From: Chloroflexota bacterium
GTDB lineage: Bacteria > Chloroflexota > Anaerolineae > Aggregatilineales > Phototrophicaceae
Direction of reading: 5' to 3'
DNA length: 54,248 bases
Assembly (NCBI GenBank): GCA_026713245.1
Contig: JAPOOU010000030.1
Coordinates: 1-54,248 of the forward strand
The notes under the pieces are model-generated. The model was not told where the DNA came from and searched no databases. It worked only from the letters and a program-made list of their open reading frames with translations. How positions within the stretch are numbered: the first letter of the stretch is position 1; each line of letters begins with the position of its first letter. A program made the translations under genes and the position numbers. This document shows, in pieces, positions 34,690-43,828 of the stretch.

Positions 34690-35105
34690 AGCGGGCGCAT
34701 TTCAATATTTTGGCAGAATGAAAGACACTGTATTGAATTTCGTCATTAACTGTCCACTCTGACAGCAAAATTACGAATAGAATGACAATCATGTACGAGC
34801 GAGCCACCGGCTCGCCCCTAGCGACGTTTCGCTTTGTGAGCGATAGGGCTCGCCTGTAAGCTGAAACAAACCCGAATAGAGCGCCCGCCTTGTACAGGTT
34901 GTGCTGATAGCGGTAGAATAATGCAATATACTTACTGTCTTAACAGCCCAGCAATTCTCCGTCACAGTTGGGCAGCCTGCCTTGAATGGCGTAATATTGG
35001 CGCCTCGGCCTAGCTATTCCGCCATTCCTCGCCGTAACGTCTTGCCTTGGACGTCCTAGCTGTCATTGCATGTACCGCAAGCTCTTTTCTAAGAAAGGAC
35101 CTGAT
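34690..35105. other. Non-coding gap between paralogous decarboxylases
   Basis: No gene is seen. It holds an inverted repeat around GAGCGAGCC and GGCTCGCC (34797-34816) and a TGTACA-GGT-TGTGCT motif (34891-34905) close to TAGAATA, which may be the promoter of the second decarboxylase. The related TGTACA-GGC-TGTACA occurs before the antiporter gene at 36606-36620. Confidence 0.45.
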
Positions 35106-36560
35106 ATGCGCCATACAAACCCCCGTGACCAGCTAAAGCTCGACGCGGATGAGATGCGCGAAATGGGCTATCGCATCATCGACATGCTAGTGGATTATAC
35201 TGGGGCGCAATCTCAGTTTCCGGTGACGCGAGCGTTGGATCACGCGACTTTCGAGGAAATCCTGGACGAGCCGCTTCCCGAGGCGGGGTCGGATTGGCAA
35301 GACGTATTGGAACAGTTCGAGCGGCAGGTGCTGACAACCATCGACCACCTGGATCATCCGCGCTTCTTCGCCTATATTCCGTCCTCCAGCAATTTCGTTG
35401 GCGCCATGGCGGACACGCTGGCTTCCGGCTACAACATTTTCAACGCCTTGTATCCGCTTGGAACCGGCGCGGCGGTGGTCGAAAGGCTGGCCATCAGTTG
35501 GCTGATCAAGCTCTGCGGCATGCCGGAAGAGGCGGGCGGCGTGTTTGTTAGCGGGGGCGCCGTTGCGAATCTGACTGGTTTGGCGGTGGCGCGACAGATC
35601 CACTTGAATGGAGATATGCGCGATGCCGTCATTTACTGTTCGGATCAGGCGCACTTTGTGATCTCGCGCGGATTACGCATCCTCGGTTTTGCGCCGGAAC
35701 AACTGCGCGAGATTCATTCGGACGAGGATTTCCGGCTTCCGGTGGCGGAGCTCGAACGGGCAATCGCGGAGGACAGGGCGGCGGGCAAACGGCCATTCTG
35801 CGTTGCCGCCACGGCAGGCACGACCAATACGGGCGCGGTAGATCCCTTGAATGACCTGGCGGATCTGTGTGAGCGGGAGGATCTTTGGCTGCACGTCGAT
35901 GGCGCCTATGGCGCATCCGCCTGCTTGACCAGGCATAGAAAGCAGCTGCTAGCAGGCATCGAACGCGCGCACACGCTGACTTGGGACGCGCACAAATGGA
36001 TGTTTCAACCGGTTGAGTGCAGCACCGTGCTTGTGCGGGACCGCCATTGGCTGGGCAATACCTTCAAGGAGACAGCGCATTTCCTCACCGATGCCGAAGC
36101 GCACAGCAAAAGAGAAGTTGGCGAAGAAATGAACTTCATGTACCAAGGCATTCAGTTGACACGTTATTTTCGCGCCCTGAAATTCTGGATGAGCCTTAAA
36201 GTATTTGGCGTTTCTGCCGTGCGGAGCGCGATTGAACGTGGATTTGAACTGGCGGAATTGGCGGAATCGCTGCTGCGAGATTCGGGCCGCTGGGAGATCG
36301 TCACGCCGGCGCAGATGGCGATTGTGACCTTTCGTTACAAGCCGAGCGACGGTGACGCAGGCCTGGCCGATGCGGTGACGGGTCAATTGTCGGACGCCAT
36401 GGCCGCGAATGGGTTCGCCTTCGCCTCTACCACCCAGCTCGGCGGGAAGACAGTCATGCGCCTGGTCACGAACAATCCGCGTACAACGCCATCCGATCTG
36501 CGCCAAACCGTTCTGCTCATGGGCCGTCTGGCCACGGAACTAGAGGAGACGCAGGTCTAG
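35106..36560 (+). CDS. PLP-dependent group II decarboxylase (copy 2)
   Basis: This 484-residue paralog of the preceding gene is collinear and probably around 60% identical by eye. Its PLP Lys is in WDAHKWMFQPVE, with TAGTTNTGAVDPLND and HVDGAYGASA. A small insertion (AEAHSKREVG) precedes the shared EEMNFMYQGIQLTR block. AAAGGACC precedes the ATG at 35106, which matches the copy 1 start region. Changes near the substrate pocket, such as SACLTRHRKQ in place of PAKLTEKGKR, could give a different substrate. Confidence 0.88.
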   Translation: MRHTNPRDQLKLDADEMREMGYRIIDMLVDYTGAQSQFPVTRALDHATFEEILDEPLPEAGSDWQDVLEQFERQVLTTIDHLDHPRFFAYIPSSSNFVGAMADTLASGYNIFNALYPLGTGAAVVERLAISWLIKLCGMPEEAGGVFVSGGAVANLTGLAVARQIHLNGDMRDAVIYCSDQAHFVISRGLRILGFAPEQLREIHSDEDFRLPVAELERAIAEDRAAGKRPFCVAATAGTTNTGAVDPLNDLADLCEREDLWLHVDGAYGASACLTRHRKQLLAGIERAHTLTWDAHKWMFQPVECSTVLVRDRHWLGNTFKETAHFLTDAEAHSKREVGEEMNFMYQGIQLTRYFRALKFWMSLKVFGVSAVRSAIERGFELAELAESLLRDSGRWEIVTPAQMAIVTFRYKPSDGDAGLADAVTGQLSDAMAANGFAFASTTQLGGKTVMRLVTNNPRTTPSDLRQTVLLMGRLATELEETQV

Positions 36561-36605
36561 GACGTTCCCGCTGCAGCGGGACAATGCATCTACCGCCCCC
36601 CAATC

Positions 36606-36620
36606 TGTACAGGCTGTACA
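36606..36620. promoter_or_regulatory. TGTACA-N3-TGTACA motif
   Basis: Two TGTACA palindromes are separated by GGC about 90 nt before the antiporter start. A partly matching copy lies at 34891-34905 before the second decarboxylase. It may be a shared regulator site. Confidence 0.35.
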
Positions 36621-36695
36621 GCAGCCGCAATATTGCTAAAATACGCGGGCTATCTACTCGGTAGCGATGGATTGACCTGATACGAAGGATCATTC

Positions 36696-38627
36696 GTGGA
36701 CTACAGTTTGCTAGTCTGGTCGCTGGCCAGCTTCGCCTTCATCGTTCTGGCTGCCTACCAAGTGGGTCGTCTGGCGACGATCTTGCACCTGCCGCTGATC
36801 AGCGGGTACTTGCTGGCGGGCATATTCGCCGGACCATTTGTTTTGCACTTTATGTCGACATCAAACGTCGACGCTCTCCGCTTTCTCGATGAGACGTCGC
36901 TCGCCTTCATAGCTTTCGCCGCGGGCAGTGAAATGGCGCTGGACGAGCTGCGCGGCCGTTACCGCAGCATCGGCTGGAACACCGTGACGCAGATTGTCTC
37001 GGTGTACGTCGTCTGCATTGCGGCGATTTTGCTGCTGGCCGATTACATCCCCTTCATGCGCGATTTGACACCGGCGGGCCGGTTTGCGGCCGGGCTGCTC
37101 GGCGGTACGATTCTGGCGGCGCGGTCGCCATCGTCGGCCATCGCCATCATCAACGAGATGCGGGCGCGAGGTCCCTTCACGAAGACGGTGTTGGGCGTGA
37201 CGCTGGTCAAAGATGTGCTCATCGTCGTACTCTTCGCGCTCAGCACCTCCATCGCTGCGACGCTGCTAACGGGCCGGAGCTTCAATCTCGGTTTTATCTT
37301 GCTGGTTGCATTCGAGGTTCTGGGGTCGATCGGGCTGGGCGTATTGGTGGCCCAGGTGATGAAGCTCATTTTGCGGAATCACTGGGAAGATTGGCTAAAG
37401 GTCCCGCTTCTGCTTTTCATCGGCTATCTAGTCTTCTTTTTTGCCGGGCAGATACGGCACTGGAGCCATGAATTCCTGCCAGTGGAATTGCTTTTTGAGC
37501 CGCTGCTGATTTGCATGGTGGCTAGCTTCTGGCTGACCAACCGGTCGCCCTACCGCAGTGAATTGCGTCACCTGCTGCATCGGATCGAGATGCCGGTTTA
37601 TGTAATCTTCTTCACGCTTATCGGCGGATCGCTCGATATCGGGATTGTAATGACGCTGCTGCCGATCACCGTGGCGATTTTCCTTGCGCGCCTGCTGGCG
37701 CTCTTCATCGGCGGCTATGTCGGCGGGACGATGGCTGGCGATCCGCCGCAATTCAACCGGCTGACCTGGATGGCCTACATCACGCAGGCGGGTGTCGGCT
37801 TGGGCCTGGCAAAAGAGGTGGCGATCGAATTCCCGCAGCTTGGCAACGATTTCACCACCTTGATGGTAGCTGTTATCGTCTTGAGCCAATTGACCGGTCC
37901 GCCTTTTTTCAAATTCGCCATTCGCCTGGTCGGCGAGTCGCACTTGCCCAAGGACATCCAACCGGACGAGATCCTGGATGTGGTTATCGTCGGCATCGAG
38001 AATCAATCGCGGGCCTTAGCGGAGCGTTTGCTCGCGCACGGTTGGCGGGTCAAGCTGCTGGATATTGACCAATCGCACGTTTCTGTGCTGGCCGCGTCGG
38101 ACGGGCTGCGGCATGAGCATTGGCTGTCGGCTATTTCGGCCGTGGAGTTGCGCAAGCTCATTGAACCCAAGACCGAGGTCGCAGTCACCTTGCTGCCAAA
38201 CGATGCCGACAGCTTGAAGCTGTGCCAGATCTTTTACGAGGACTTTGGCATCACGCGGCAGATCGCGCGCCTCAACGAATTTAGCCTGGTCGATCAATTT
38301 CGCGACTTGGGCGTACATGTCTTGGATCCGGCAAATGCCATGGTTCATCTTTTGGACAATTTCGTGCGCGCGCCACAGTTGGCGACGATGGTCTTTGAAG
38401 ATGATCCCGATCATGATGTGGTCCAGGTCACCATTACCGATCCCACCGTGGATGGCTTGCACCTGCGCGACTTGATCCTGCCCGATGACGTGTTGGTGAT
38501 GGCGATTGTTCGGCGCGGCCACGCCATCGTGCCGCATGGATATACGAATTTGCATATCGACGACGAATTAACGCTGATTGGTCCCACCGACAGCCTGGAA
38601 GAAGTCGCGCTGAAGTTAGGATATTGA
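36696..38627 (+). CDS. CPA2 family cation:proton antiporter with RCK domains
   Basis: This 643-residue protein exchanges Na+ or K+ for H+. The first 400 residues form about 12 helices of the Na+/H+ exchanger fold; HLPLISGYLLAGIFAGP is a typical early motif. A TrkA-N/RCK nucleotide-binding domain (about 425-545) has the VVIVGIENQSRALAERLL loop, slightly modified from the GxGxxG pattern. A TrkA-C ligand domain closes the protein (about 560-643). The start is GTG, with GAAGGA upstream. This is the KefB/KefC-like architecture. Confidence 0.88.
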   Translation: MDYSLLVWSLASFAFIVLAAYQVGRLATILHLPLISGYLLAGIFAGPFVLHFMSTSNVDALRFLDETSLAFIAFAAGSEMALDELRGRYRSIGWNTVTQIVSVYVVCIAAILLLADYIPFMRDLTPAGRFAAGLLGGTILAARSPSSAIAIINEMRARGPFTKTVLGVTLVKDVLIVVLFALSTSIAATLLTGRSFNLGFILLVAFEVLGSIGLGVLVAQVMKLILRNHWEDWLKVPLLLFIGYLVFFFAGQIRHWSHEFLPVELLFEPLLICMVASFWLTNRSPYRSELRHLLHRIEMPVYVIFFTLIGGSLDIGIVMTLLPITVAIFLARLLALFIGGYVGGTMAGDPPQFNRLTWMAYITQAGVGLGLAKEVAIEFPQLGNDFTTLMVAVIVLSQLTGPPFFKFAIRLVGESHLPKDIQPDEILDVVIVGIENQSRALAERLLAHGWRVKLLDIDQSHVSVLAASDGLRHEHWLSAISAVELRKLIEPKTEVAVTLLPNDADSLKLCQIFYEDFGITRQIARLNEFSLVDQFRDLGVHVLDPANAMVHLLDNFVRAPQLATMVFEDDPDHDVVQVTITDPTVDGLHLRDLILPDDVLVMAIVRRGHAIVPHGYTNLHIDDELTLIGPTDSLEEVALKLGY

Positions 38628-38663
38628 ACGACTCGACGACTTATCTGTCGTCACTTGAGCCGA

Positions 38664-38700
38664 GACTATTGACATATTGATAATCATCAATATAATAGTC
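38664..38700 (+). promoter_or_regulatory. Consensus promoter with an operator in its spacer
   Basis: A perfect TTGACA (38669-38674) and a perfect TATAAT (38691-38696) are 16 nt apart. The spacer is almost all palindrome: ATATTGAT (38674-38681), AATC, ATCAATAT (38686-38693). It contains TTGA-N6-TCAA, the pattern of ArsR/SmtB-type operators. A longer dyad, GACTATT with AATAGTC, frames it. A repressor bound here would fully block the promoter of the flavoprotein gene 42 nt downstream of the -10. No ArsR gene is in the window. Confidence 0.75.
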
Positions 38701-38737
38701 ATTGTCGTATTCATTCTGTCTCGCTGAGGAAGTCGAT

Positions 38738-40138
38738 ATGAACGAACACCCTGTCGCAATCATTGGTGGAGGTCCCGTTGGGCTGGCTGCCGCCGCGCAT
38801 CTGCTGGAACGCGGCGATAGCGCGATCCTGTTTGAAGCCGGTTCGACCGTCGGCGCCAGCGTGCTTGATTGGGGGCATGTGCGCATGTTTTCGCCTTGGC
38901 GGTTCAACATGGACGCCGCATGTGTCCGCCTCCTGGAAGCAACTGGCTGGGCCGCCCCGCCTCCTGATGAACTGCCGACCGGCGCGGAACTGTACGAGCG
39001 GTATCTGCGCCCCTTGACGGAACTCCCCGTCATGCGGGGCATCATTCACAGCCGCGCCCGCGTGATCGCGGTCTCCCGACGTCATCACGACAAGATGAAA
39101 GATCGCGGACGGGACGATGCTCCCTTTGTGCTGCGAGTCGCCTTGGCGGACGATAGCGAAAGCCAGTTCCTGGCTCGTGCGGTGATTGACGCTTCGGGAA
39201 CCTGGCGCAATCCCAATCCCGCAGGCGCGGACGGACTGCCCGCGCTCGGCGAAAGCCGCTCGGGGAGTTATCAAACAAGCGGGCAGCGTCAGCGCGTCTG
39301 GTACGGGATACCCGATGTCAAAAACAGCGCGCGAGAACGTTACCTTGGCAAGCGCGTTATGGTAGTGGGCAGCGGGCATTCGGCGATCAATACGCTGCTC
39401 GATCTGGCGCGCCTGGCGGAAGACGAGCCGAAGACCTCAATCGTCTGGGCGCTGCGCGGCGCGAACTTGCAGCGCATCTACGGCGGTGGCGAGAACGATG
39501 CCTTGCCGGCGCGCGGACGACTGGGCCTCTTGATGCGCCGGGCGGTAGCTGCCGGCGCCATGGAGATCCTGGCGCCCTTTCGCATCTCGAATATAAACAA
39601 TCATGGCAGCGCTTTGGTGATCAGCGGCGACCTGGACGGCGCGTTATACAGCGCCGAAGTAGAGGAACTCATCGTATGTGCGGGGGCGCGGCCGGACTTG
39701 CGTATCAACCGAGAACTGCGCCTGGACCTGGATCCGGTTGTTGAGAGCAGCCGAGCTTTGGCGCCGCTAATCGACCCCAATCTGCACAGTTGCGGCACAG
39801 TGCGCCCGCATGGCGAGGCCGAATTGCGTCAGCCTGAAAAGGACTTCTATATCATCGGGATGAAAAGCTATGGGCGCGCGCCTACATTCTTGATGGCGAC
39901 CGGCTATGAACAAGCGCGCTCTGTGGTAGCGGCCTTGGCCGGCGACTGGGCTGCAGCCCGCGATGTGCAGCTAAATTTGCCGGAGACGGGTGTCTGCGTC
40001 AGCGACTTCACAGACGAAGACGCCTGCTGCGATCCCAATGCTGTGGACTGCTGCGCGCCGGCGCCCGTCGCGCTTGAGGACATTCCGCTTGCGTCTTCCC
40101 AAGCGCGGGTCCAGGCTCCGATCATCGGTAACGGGTGA
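38738..40138 (+). CDS. FAD/NAD(P)-dependent oxidoreductase with Cys-rich tail (possibly arsenic- or metal-linked)
   Basis: This 466-residue flavoprotein has an N-terminal FAD-binding Rossmann motif, AIIGGGPVGLAAAAHL, and a second dinucleotide motif, VMVVGSGHSAINTLLDL (about residues 208-224). WGHVRMFSPWRFNMDAA is typical of a family common in actinobacterial ars operons. The tail (about residues 424-450) has Cys pairs (DACC, DCCAP), which could bind metal or arsenite. GAGGAAG precedes the ATG at 38738. The repressible promoter at 38664-38700 fits induced expression by arsenite or metal. The detoxification role is an inference; the enzyme reaction is unknown. Confidence 0.75.
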   Translation: MNEHPVAIIGGGPVGLAAAAHLLERGDSAILFEAGSTVGASVLDWGHVRMFSPWRFNMDAACVRLLEATGWAAPPPDELPTGAELYERYLRPLTELPVMRGIIHSRARVIAVSRRHHDKMKDRGRDDAPFVLRVALADDSESQFLARAVIDASGTWRNPNPAGADGLPALGESRSGSYQTSGQRQRVWYGIPDVKNSARERYLGKRVMVVGSGHSAINTLLDLARLAEDEPKTSIVWALRGANLQRIYGGGENDALPARGRLGLLMRRAVAAGAMEILAPFRISNINNHGSALVISGDLDGALYSAEVEELIVCAGARPDLRINRELRLDLDPVVESSRALAPLIDPNLHSCGTVRPHGEAELRQPEKDFYIIGMKSYGRAPTFLMATGYEQARSVVAALAGDWAAARDVQLNLPETGVCVSDFTDEDACCDPNAVDCCAPAPVALEDIPLASSQARVQAPIIGNG

Positions 40139-40297
40139 GGTCAGCGCTCAGACCTTCAAGACGCGCGAATCAAGACTTCAAACTTGCGATCTTATCCCGT
40201 CCGCGAAGCTGATGTGGCATTTGGCGGCAGTTGCGCGACACCCGTCGGGTGAGTATCATCAGCCCAATGTGAAACGAGCGGAGAACGGAGGCTGAAT

Positions 40298-40801
40298 ATG
40301 GCGCATACCATGGTGGAGCAATTGCGCTTTACGCGGAGCGAATTCCTGCGCTGTCTCGAAGGTTTGACCCTGCAGGACGCTTACGTTCAGCATGGGCAGA
40401 TGAACTGCATCAGTTGGACGATCGGCCATTTGGCCGCGCACGAGAGCAATTACTTCGTTTTCTTGGCGCAGAACAAAATCGTCCAACCGGAATTGCGCAA
40501 AATCTGCGGATTCGGCAGCCCGCGCTCGACCCCAAAGCTCGACGATATGTGGGCGGCCTGGCACGAGGTGACAGCGCATGCCGATGTCTTCCTGGATATC
40601 TTGACCACTGAGAAGCTGCTGGAGCATTTCCAGTGGAAGGGCGAGCCGTTGGAAGATTCAATCGGCACGATGTTGTACCGAACTATCTACCACTATTGGT
40701 ATCACCTGGGTGAAGTACATGCCATTCGCCAGATGCTGGGGCATCGCAATCTGCCCGAGTTTGTCGGCGATCAAGGCAGCGCTGTCTTCAGGCCAACCTA
40801 G
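40298..40801 (+). CDS. DinB family protein
   Basis: This 167-residue four-helix protein binds a metal, often zinc or nickel, through three His. Candidates are the His in WTIGHLAAHESNY and those in YWYHLGEVHAIRQ. DinB/YfiT-like members act in thiol transfer or stress response; some use bacillithiol or mycothiol. GGAGG precedes the ATG. It ends 12 nt before the C26-like gene, so the two probably form an operon, perhaps continuing from the flavoprotein gene 159 nt upstream. Confidence 0.82.
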   Translation: MAHTMVEQLRFTRSEFLRCLEGLTLQDAYVQHGQMNCISWTIGHLAAHESNYFVFLAQNKIVQPELRKICGFGSPRSTPKLDDMWAAWHEVTAHADVFLDILTTEKLLEHFQWKGEPLEDSIGTMLYRTIYHYWYHLGEVHAIRQMLGHRNLPEFVGDQGSAVFRPT

Positions 40802-40813
40802 CATCATCCGACA

Positions 40814-41557
40814 ATGAAATCTCCAAGGATTGGAATCACAACCAGTTTGGAGGAGGGACATCAGTCGCTTGATCTGCGTTATATTCAGGCGGTTGAAGAA
40901 GTCGGCGGCATTCCGGTTATCGTGCCGCTCTTGAAGACTGCCCGGGCCGCCGCTGAATTTGCGGCGCTGCTTGATGGATTGATCATCACCGGCGGACCCG
41001 GTATCCTTCGCGCCTTGATCGGCGCGCTGCCGCCGGATCTGCCGCCTGTCGACCCCCGGCGCGATCTCAGTGACGAATTGATCTACCGCGCCGCGGCGGA
41101 TCAACCCGTGCTGGGCGTCTGTTACGGCATGCAGTTTGTCAATGCCATGGCGGGCGGCACGATTTACGGGGACGTCCAGGCGCAGGCAGATGCCATGGTC
41201 CACAGCGCCGATCGCGGCGGGACCCAGCACGAGATTCGCATTACACAAAACTCGCATTTGCATGCCGTCCTTAACGTCGAAAAGCTCACGACCAATACCC
41301 GCCATATTCAAGCCGTAGCCGATGTGGGCGCGGGTTTACGCGCGACGGCGCGCGCGGAGGACGGCGTCATCGAAGCGCTGGAATCGGACGATGGCCGCAT
41401 TATCGGCGTCCAGTTTCATCCCGAGCCCATAACCGGCGCGGAACTAGCGCTTTTCGGGGATCTGACCGCCGGGGCAAGCCGCGACAGCCGCTCGGCGCGT
41501 AACCGGCGAAATAGTCTACCGCGCTCACACATAATAACTTACCCGCTCCTCGCATGA
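40814..41557 (+). CDS. Class I glutamine-amidotransferase-like hydrolase (peptidase C26) with a repeat-derived tail
   Basis: This 247-residue C26-type protein has the nucleophile Cys in GVCYGMQFVNAMAGG and the His-Glu pair in GVQFHPEP. It probably cleaves gamma-glutamyl amides. The last ~25 residues (after LFGDLTAGAS: RDSRSARNRRNSLPRSHI and a short end) are encoded by a family A repeat at 41487-41574, and the stop codon lies within the repeat hairpin. The normal C-terminus has therefore been replaced or extended by repeat insertion. A paralog lies at 24683-25432. Confidence 0.82.
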   Translation: MKSPRIGITTSLEEGHQSLDLRYIQAVEEVGGIPVIVPLLKTARAAAEFAALLDGLIITGGPGILRALIGALPPDLPPVDPRRDLSDELIYRAAADQPVLGVCYGMQFVNAMAGGTIYGDVQAQADAMVHSADRGGTQHEIRITQNSHLHAVLNVEKLTTNTRHIQAVADVGAGLRATARAEDGVIEALESDDGRIIGVQFHPEPITGAELALFGDLTAGASRDSRSARNRRNSLPRSHIITYPLLA

Positions 41558-41574
41558 GCAAGGATGTTTATTAA
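41487..41574 (+). repeat. Dispersed intergenic repeat (family A) inside a coding end
   Basis: A full-length copy runs from GCCGCTCGGCGCGTAACCGG through CCGCGCTCACACATAATAAC and CTCCTCGCATGAGCAAG to GTTTATTAAA. Its first 71 bases are translated as the end of the C26-like protein. Confidence 0.8.
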
Positions 41575-41586
41575 AGAGGACGCGGG

Positions 41587-42606
41587 CTAGAACAATCCGA
41601 TCAGGCGCGTCAACAGATTGTGCTTGATGTAGCCCCTGTCGGCGTACCACCGCCAAGTGTCTTTCAAGCTGGCCTCGATGTCGATCTCGGGATTGAAAAG
41701 TTCGCTGTAAGCTTTGCTGCCGTCAAAGTACACGAAAGCGCCGCCCAATCGCGTTTGCTCCGCGTCCATCGGCGTCTCGATGCCGAAGCGGCGCAAGCCT
41801 TCGATCAAGACCGCGATCGGCTCCAGCATGAAATCGGGCGTGTGGAAAACCGGCGCCCGAACGCCACAGGCCCCCGCGATCATGGCGAACCACTCGCTAT
41901 AAGGACAATTTGCGCTGTTGAGAATATAACGCTCGCCGCTTCGACCGCGATCAATGGCATTCACGTGCGCCCCCGCCACATCACGCACATCAATGACAGC
42001 CAGGCCGCCGGAGGAAATCGGCACCGCCCATTGATAGCGCGCTGTTTCGATGACAAAGGTGCCGGAAATTGCGTTGAGATCGCCCGGGCCGATGACCACC
42101 GTCGGATTAAGGATCACCACATCTAGCCCCGAGGCGACAAATTCGGCGGCGATCTCTTCGGCTTTGACCTTGGAATAGGCATAAAGATAGCGCTCCGGCG
42201 GCAGATTAAAGCGATCGTTCTCGACCGAGAGCGCGCTGCCCGGTCGGATGCCGACGGCCGCGGCGCTGCTTGTGAAGACGACGCGTCTCACGCCGGCGGC
42301 CTGCGCCGCGGTCAAGACATTTCGCGTGCCTTCGACGTTGATGGCCCAGAGGGCGGCCTTGTCATCATCTTTCCAGTAGTCGGCTTTTGCGGCAACGTGG
42401 AAGACGACCTCACAGCCGTCGCAGGCGCGTTTCAGCGATTCCAAATCGTCGAGGTCGCCGGCGACGCCCTCGTAGGACACGCCCTCAAGGATCGCCAGCT
42501 TCTTCTCTGACCGGTAGAGAATGCGCAGATCATGCCCGGCTTCAGCCAGCTTGCGCGCGATATACGAACCGACAAAGCCGGTAGCGCCAGTTATGAAAAC
42601 TCTCAT
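41587..42606 (-). CDS. NAD-dependent epimerase/dehydratase (HpnA/DFR-like)
   Basis: This 339-residue extended short-chain dehydrogenase has the NAD-binding motif FITGATGFVGSYIARKL at the start, the catalytic Ser in VVFTSSAAAVG and the YxxxK pair in YAYSKVKAEE (about residue 150). The start at 42606 gives the standard MRVFITG. It resembles hopanoid-associated sugar epimerase HpnA and dihydroflavonol reductases. No hopanoid genes are nearby, so the substrate is open. Confidence 0.85.
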   Translation of the reverse strand: MRVFITGATGFVGSYIARKLAEAGHDLRILYRSEKKLAILEGVSYEGVAGDLDDLESLKRACDGCEVVFHVAAKADYWKDDDKAALWAINVEGTRNVLTAAQAAGVRRVVFTSSAAAVGIRPGSALSVENDRFNLPPERYLYAYSKVKAEEIAAEFVASGLDVVILNPTVVIGPGDLNAISGTFVIETARYQWAVPISSGGLAVIDVRDVAGAHVNAIDRGRSGERYILNSANCPYSEWFAMIAGACGVRAPVFHTPDFMLEPIAVLIEGLRRFGIETPMDAEQTRLGGAFVYFDGSKAYSELFNPEIDIEASLKDTWRWYADRGYIKHNLLTRLIGLF

Positions 42607-42715
42607 TGCACCTCGACGGATCAACCGTCAACTACTTCGGGCGCAAATCGCGACAGGTATCCTAATCGCCTTTCCGTGATAAGCACAGTCCGACGACGCC
42701 GATGCCGGCCGTCGT

Positions 42716-43366
42716 CTAAAGCGCGATCATGCCCAATTGCGTAGCGCGAACGACGGCTTCGGTGCGGCTTTGCGCGCCCAGCTTGCCCATGATCGCGTTA
42801 ACGTGAAATTTGACCGTGTGGTCGGTGATGCCCAGATCAAGGGCAATGGCCTTGTTGGTCATGCCCTGCGCCAGCAACTGCAGGACCTGGTTTTCGCGGG
42901 GCGTTAAGGGAATCGCCTCCGCCATCAGCTGCAGATCCATTGGCGCGACTGGCAAGAGGCGCAAGCCGGGATCAAGCACGATCAAGCCAAAATCGATGGC
43001 ATACAAAGCGCTTGCGAAGGCGTCAGGATCGCTCTCGCGCGGCAAGATAGCGTAGCCGGGATATGCCGCCAACGCGCCCGCTAGCGCCAGCAGGGACTCT
43101 TCAGTTTCGTCATCCGCCACCAAGGCCAGAATTGGTATGTCGCCAAGCCAATCGGCGAGAGTTTGTCGCAGATTCTCGCTTTGCCAACCCAGATCGACAA
43201 TCAGCGCATCCACTCCCCCTTCACCGACAGCCCGCTTGAGATCGCCGCCGTCGCTCTGCCCAACGACGGAGAAACCGCGCGCTTCCAGCAATGCTGCCAA
43301 ACCGGCGCGCGCCAGCAAGTTTTCTGCGACGACAAGCAGTCGCAGGTCAGTATCAGGTATGGACAT
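42716..43366 (-). CDS. NarL/LuxR-type response regulator
   Basis: This 216-residue protein has an N-terminal receiver-like domain (about 8-125) whose candidate phospho-acceptor is the Asp in LIVDLGW. The C-terminal LuxR-type DNA-binding domain (about 148-212) has TPRENQVLQLLAQGMTNKAI, then DHTVKFHVNAIMGKLG. AAGGAC precedes the ATG at 43366. The receiver lacks an obvious N-terminal acidic pair, so phosphorylation is not certain. No histidine kinase is adjacent. A family A repeat lies in its upstream region. Confidence 0.87.
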   Translation of the reverse strand: MSIPDTDLRLLVVAENLLARAGLAALLEARGFSVVGQSDGGDLKRAVGEGGVDALIVDLGWQSENLRQTLADWLGDIPILALVADDETEESLLALAGALAAYPGYAILPRESDPDAFASALYAIDFGLIVLDPGLRLLPVAPMDLQLMAEAIPLTPRENQVLQLLAQGMTNKAIALDLGITDHTVKFHVNAIMGKLGAQSRTEAVVRATQLGMIAL

Positions 43367-43447
43367 GTCCTTCAGGTTAGCAGAATCCGTATAGGAATTA
43401 CATTTGCGGAATCGTACTCGGTGAAGTTGACCTGGACAACCTAAATT

Positions 43448-43534
43448 GCCGCTGGGCGGCAGCGAAAACGTCTGCCGCGCAAACGCAAGATCGTAGGCCT
43501 TCTCGTAGCAAGAGCGATGCGGTTTACGTAAAGA
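43448..43534 (+). repeat. Dispersed intergenic repeat (family A)
   Basis: It shows GCCGCTGGGCGGCAGCGAAA, CGTCTGCCGCGC, GGCCTTCTCGTAGCAAGAGC and GGTTTACGTAAA. It sits upstream of the LuxR-type gene, in the divergent region before the cyclopropane synthase. Confidence 0.75.
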
Positions 43535-43724
43535 GGCGCGACTTGTCAAAGCCCACGAAAACAGTTTCAAACAGCACATTGCCGGACAAGCCTGGTAGGG
43601 GCGGCCCGAAGCCAAGATCTCACAATTGGGCGAGACACCGGCTTGACCCTACCGAGTTTTTGCCTTTTGAGGGATGAGGCTTGATGCGCCACAGTCTGAA
43701 ACGCACCCTCGATTTAATTCGCAT

Positions 43725-43754
43725 TTCGCAAGAGGCGGGCAATATTGTTATAAT
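43725..43754 (+). promoter_or_regulatory. Possible promoter of the cyclopropane synthase gene
   Basis: A perfect TATAAT (43749-43754) is preceded by TTCGCA at 43725-43730 with an 18-nt spacer. The start codon is 75 nt downstream. Confidence 0.35.
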
Positions 43755-43828
43755 GTCCAGCGAACGGTACCAGTCCTGTTGCCGCGCCATTGGCGTTGAG
43801 CAGTGTCACATGTAAGAGGAGGTGCGTG

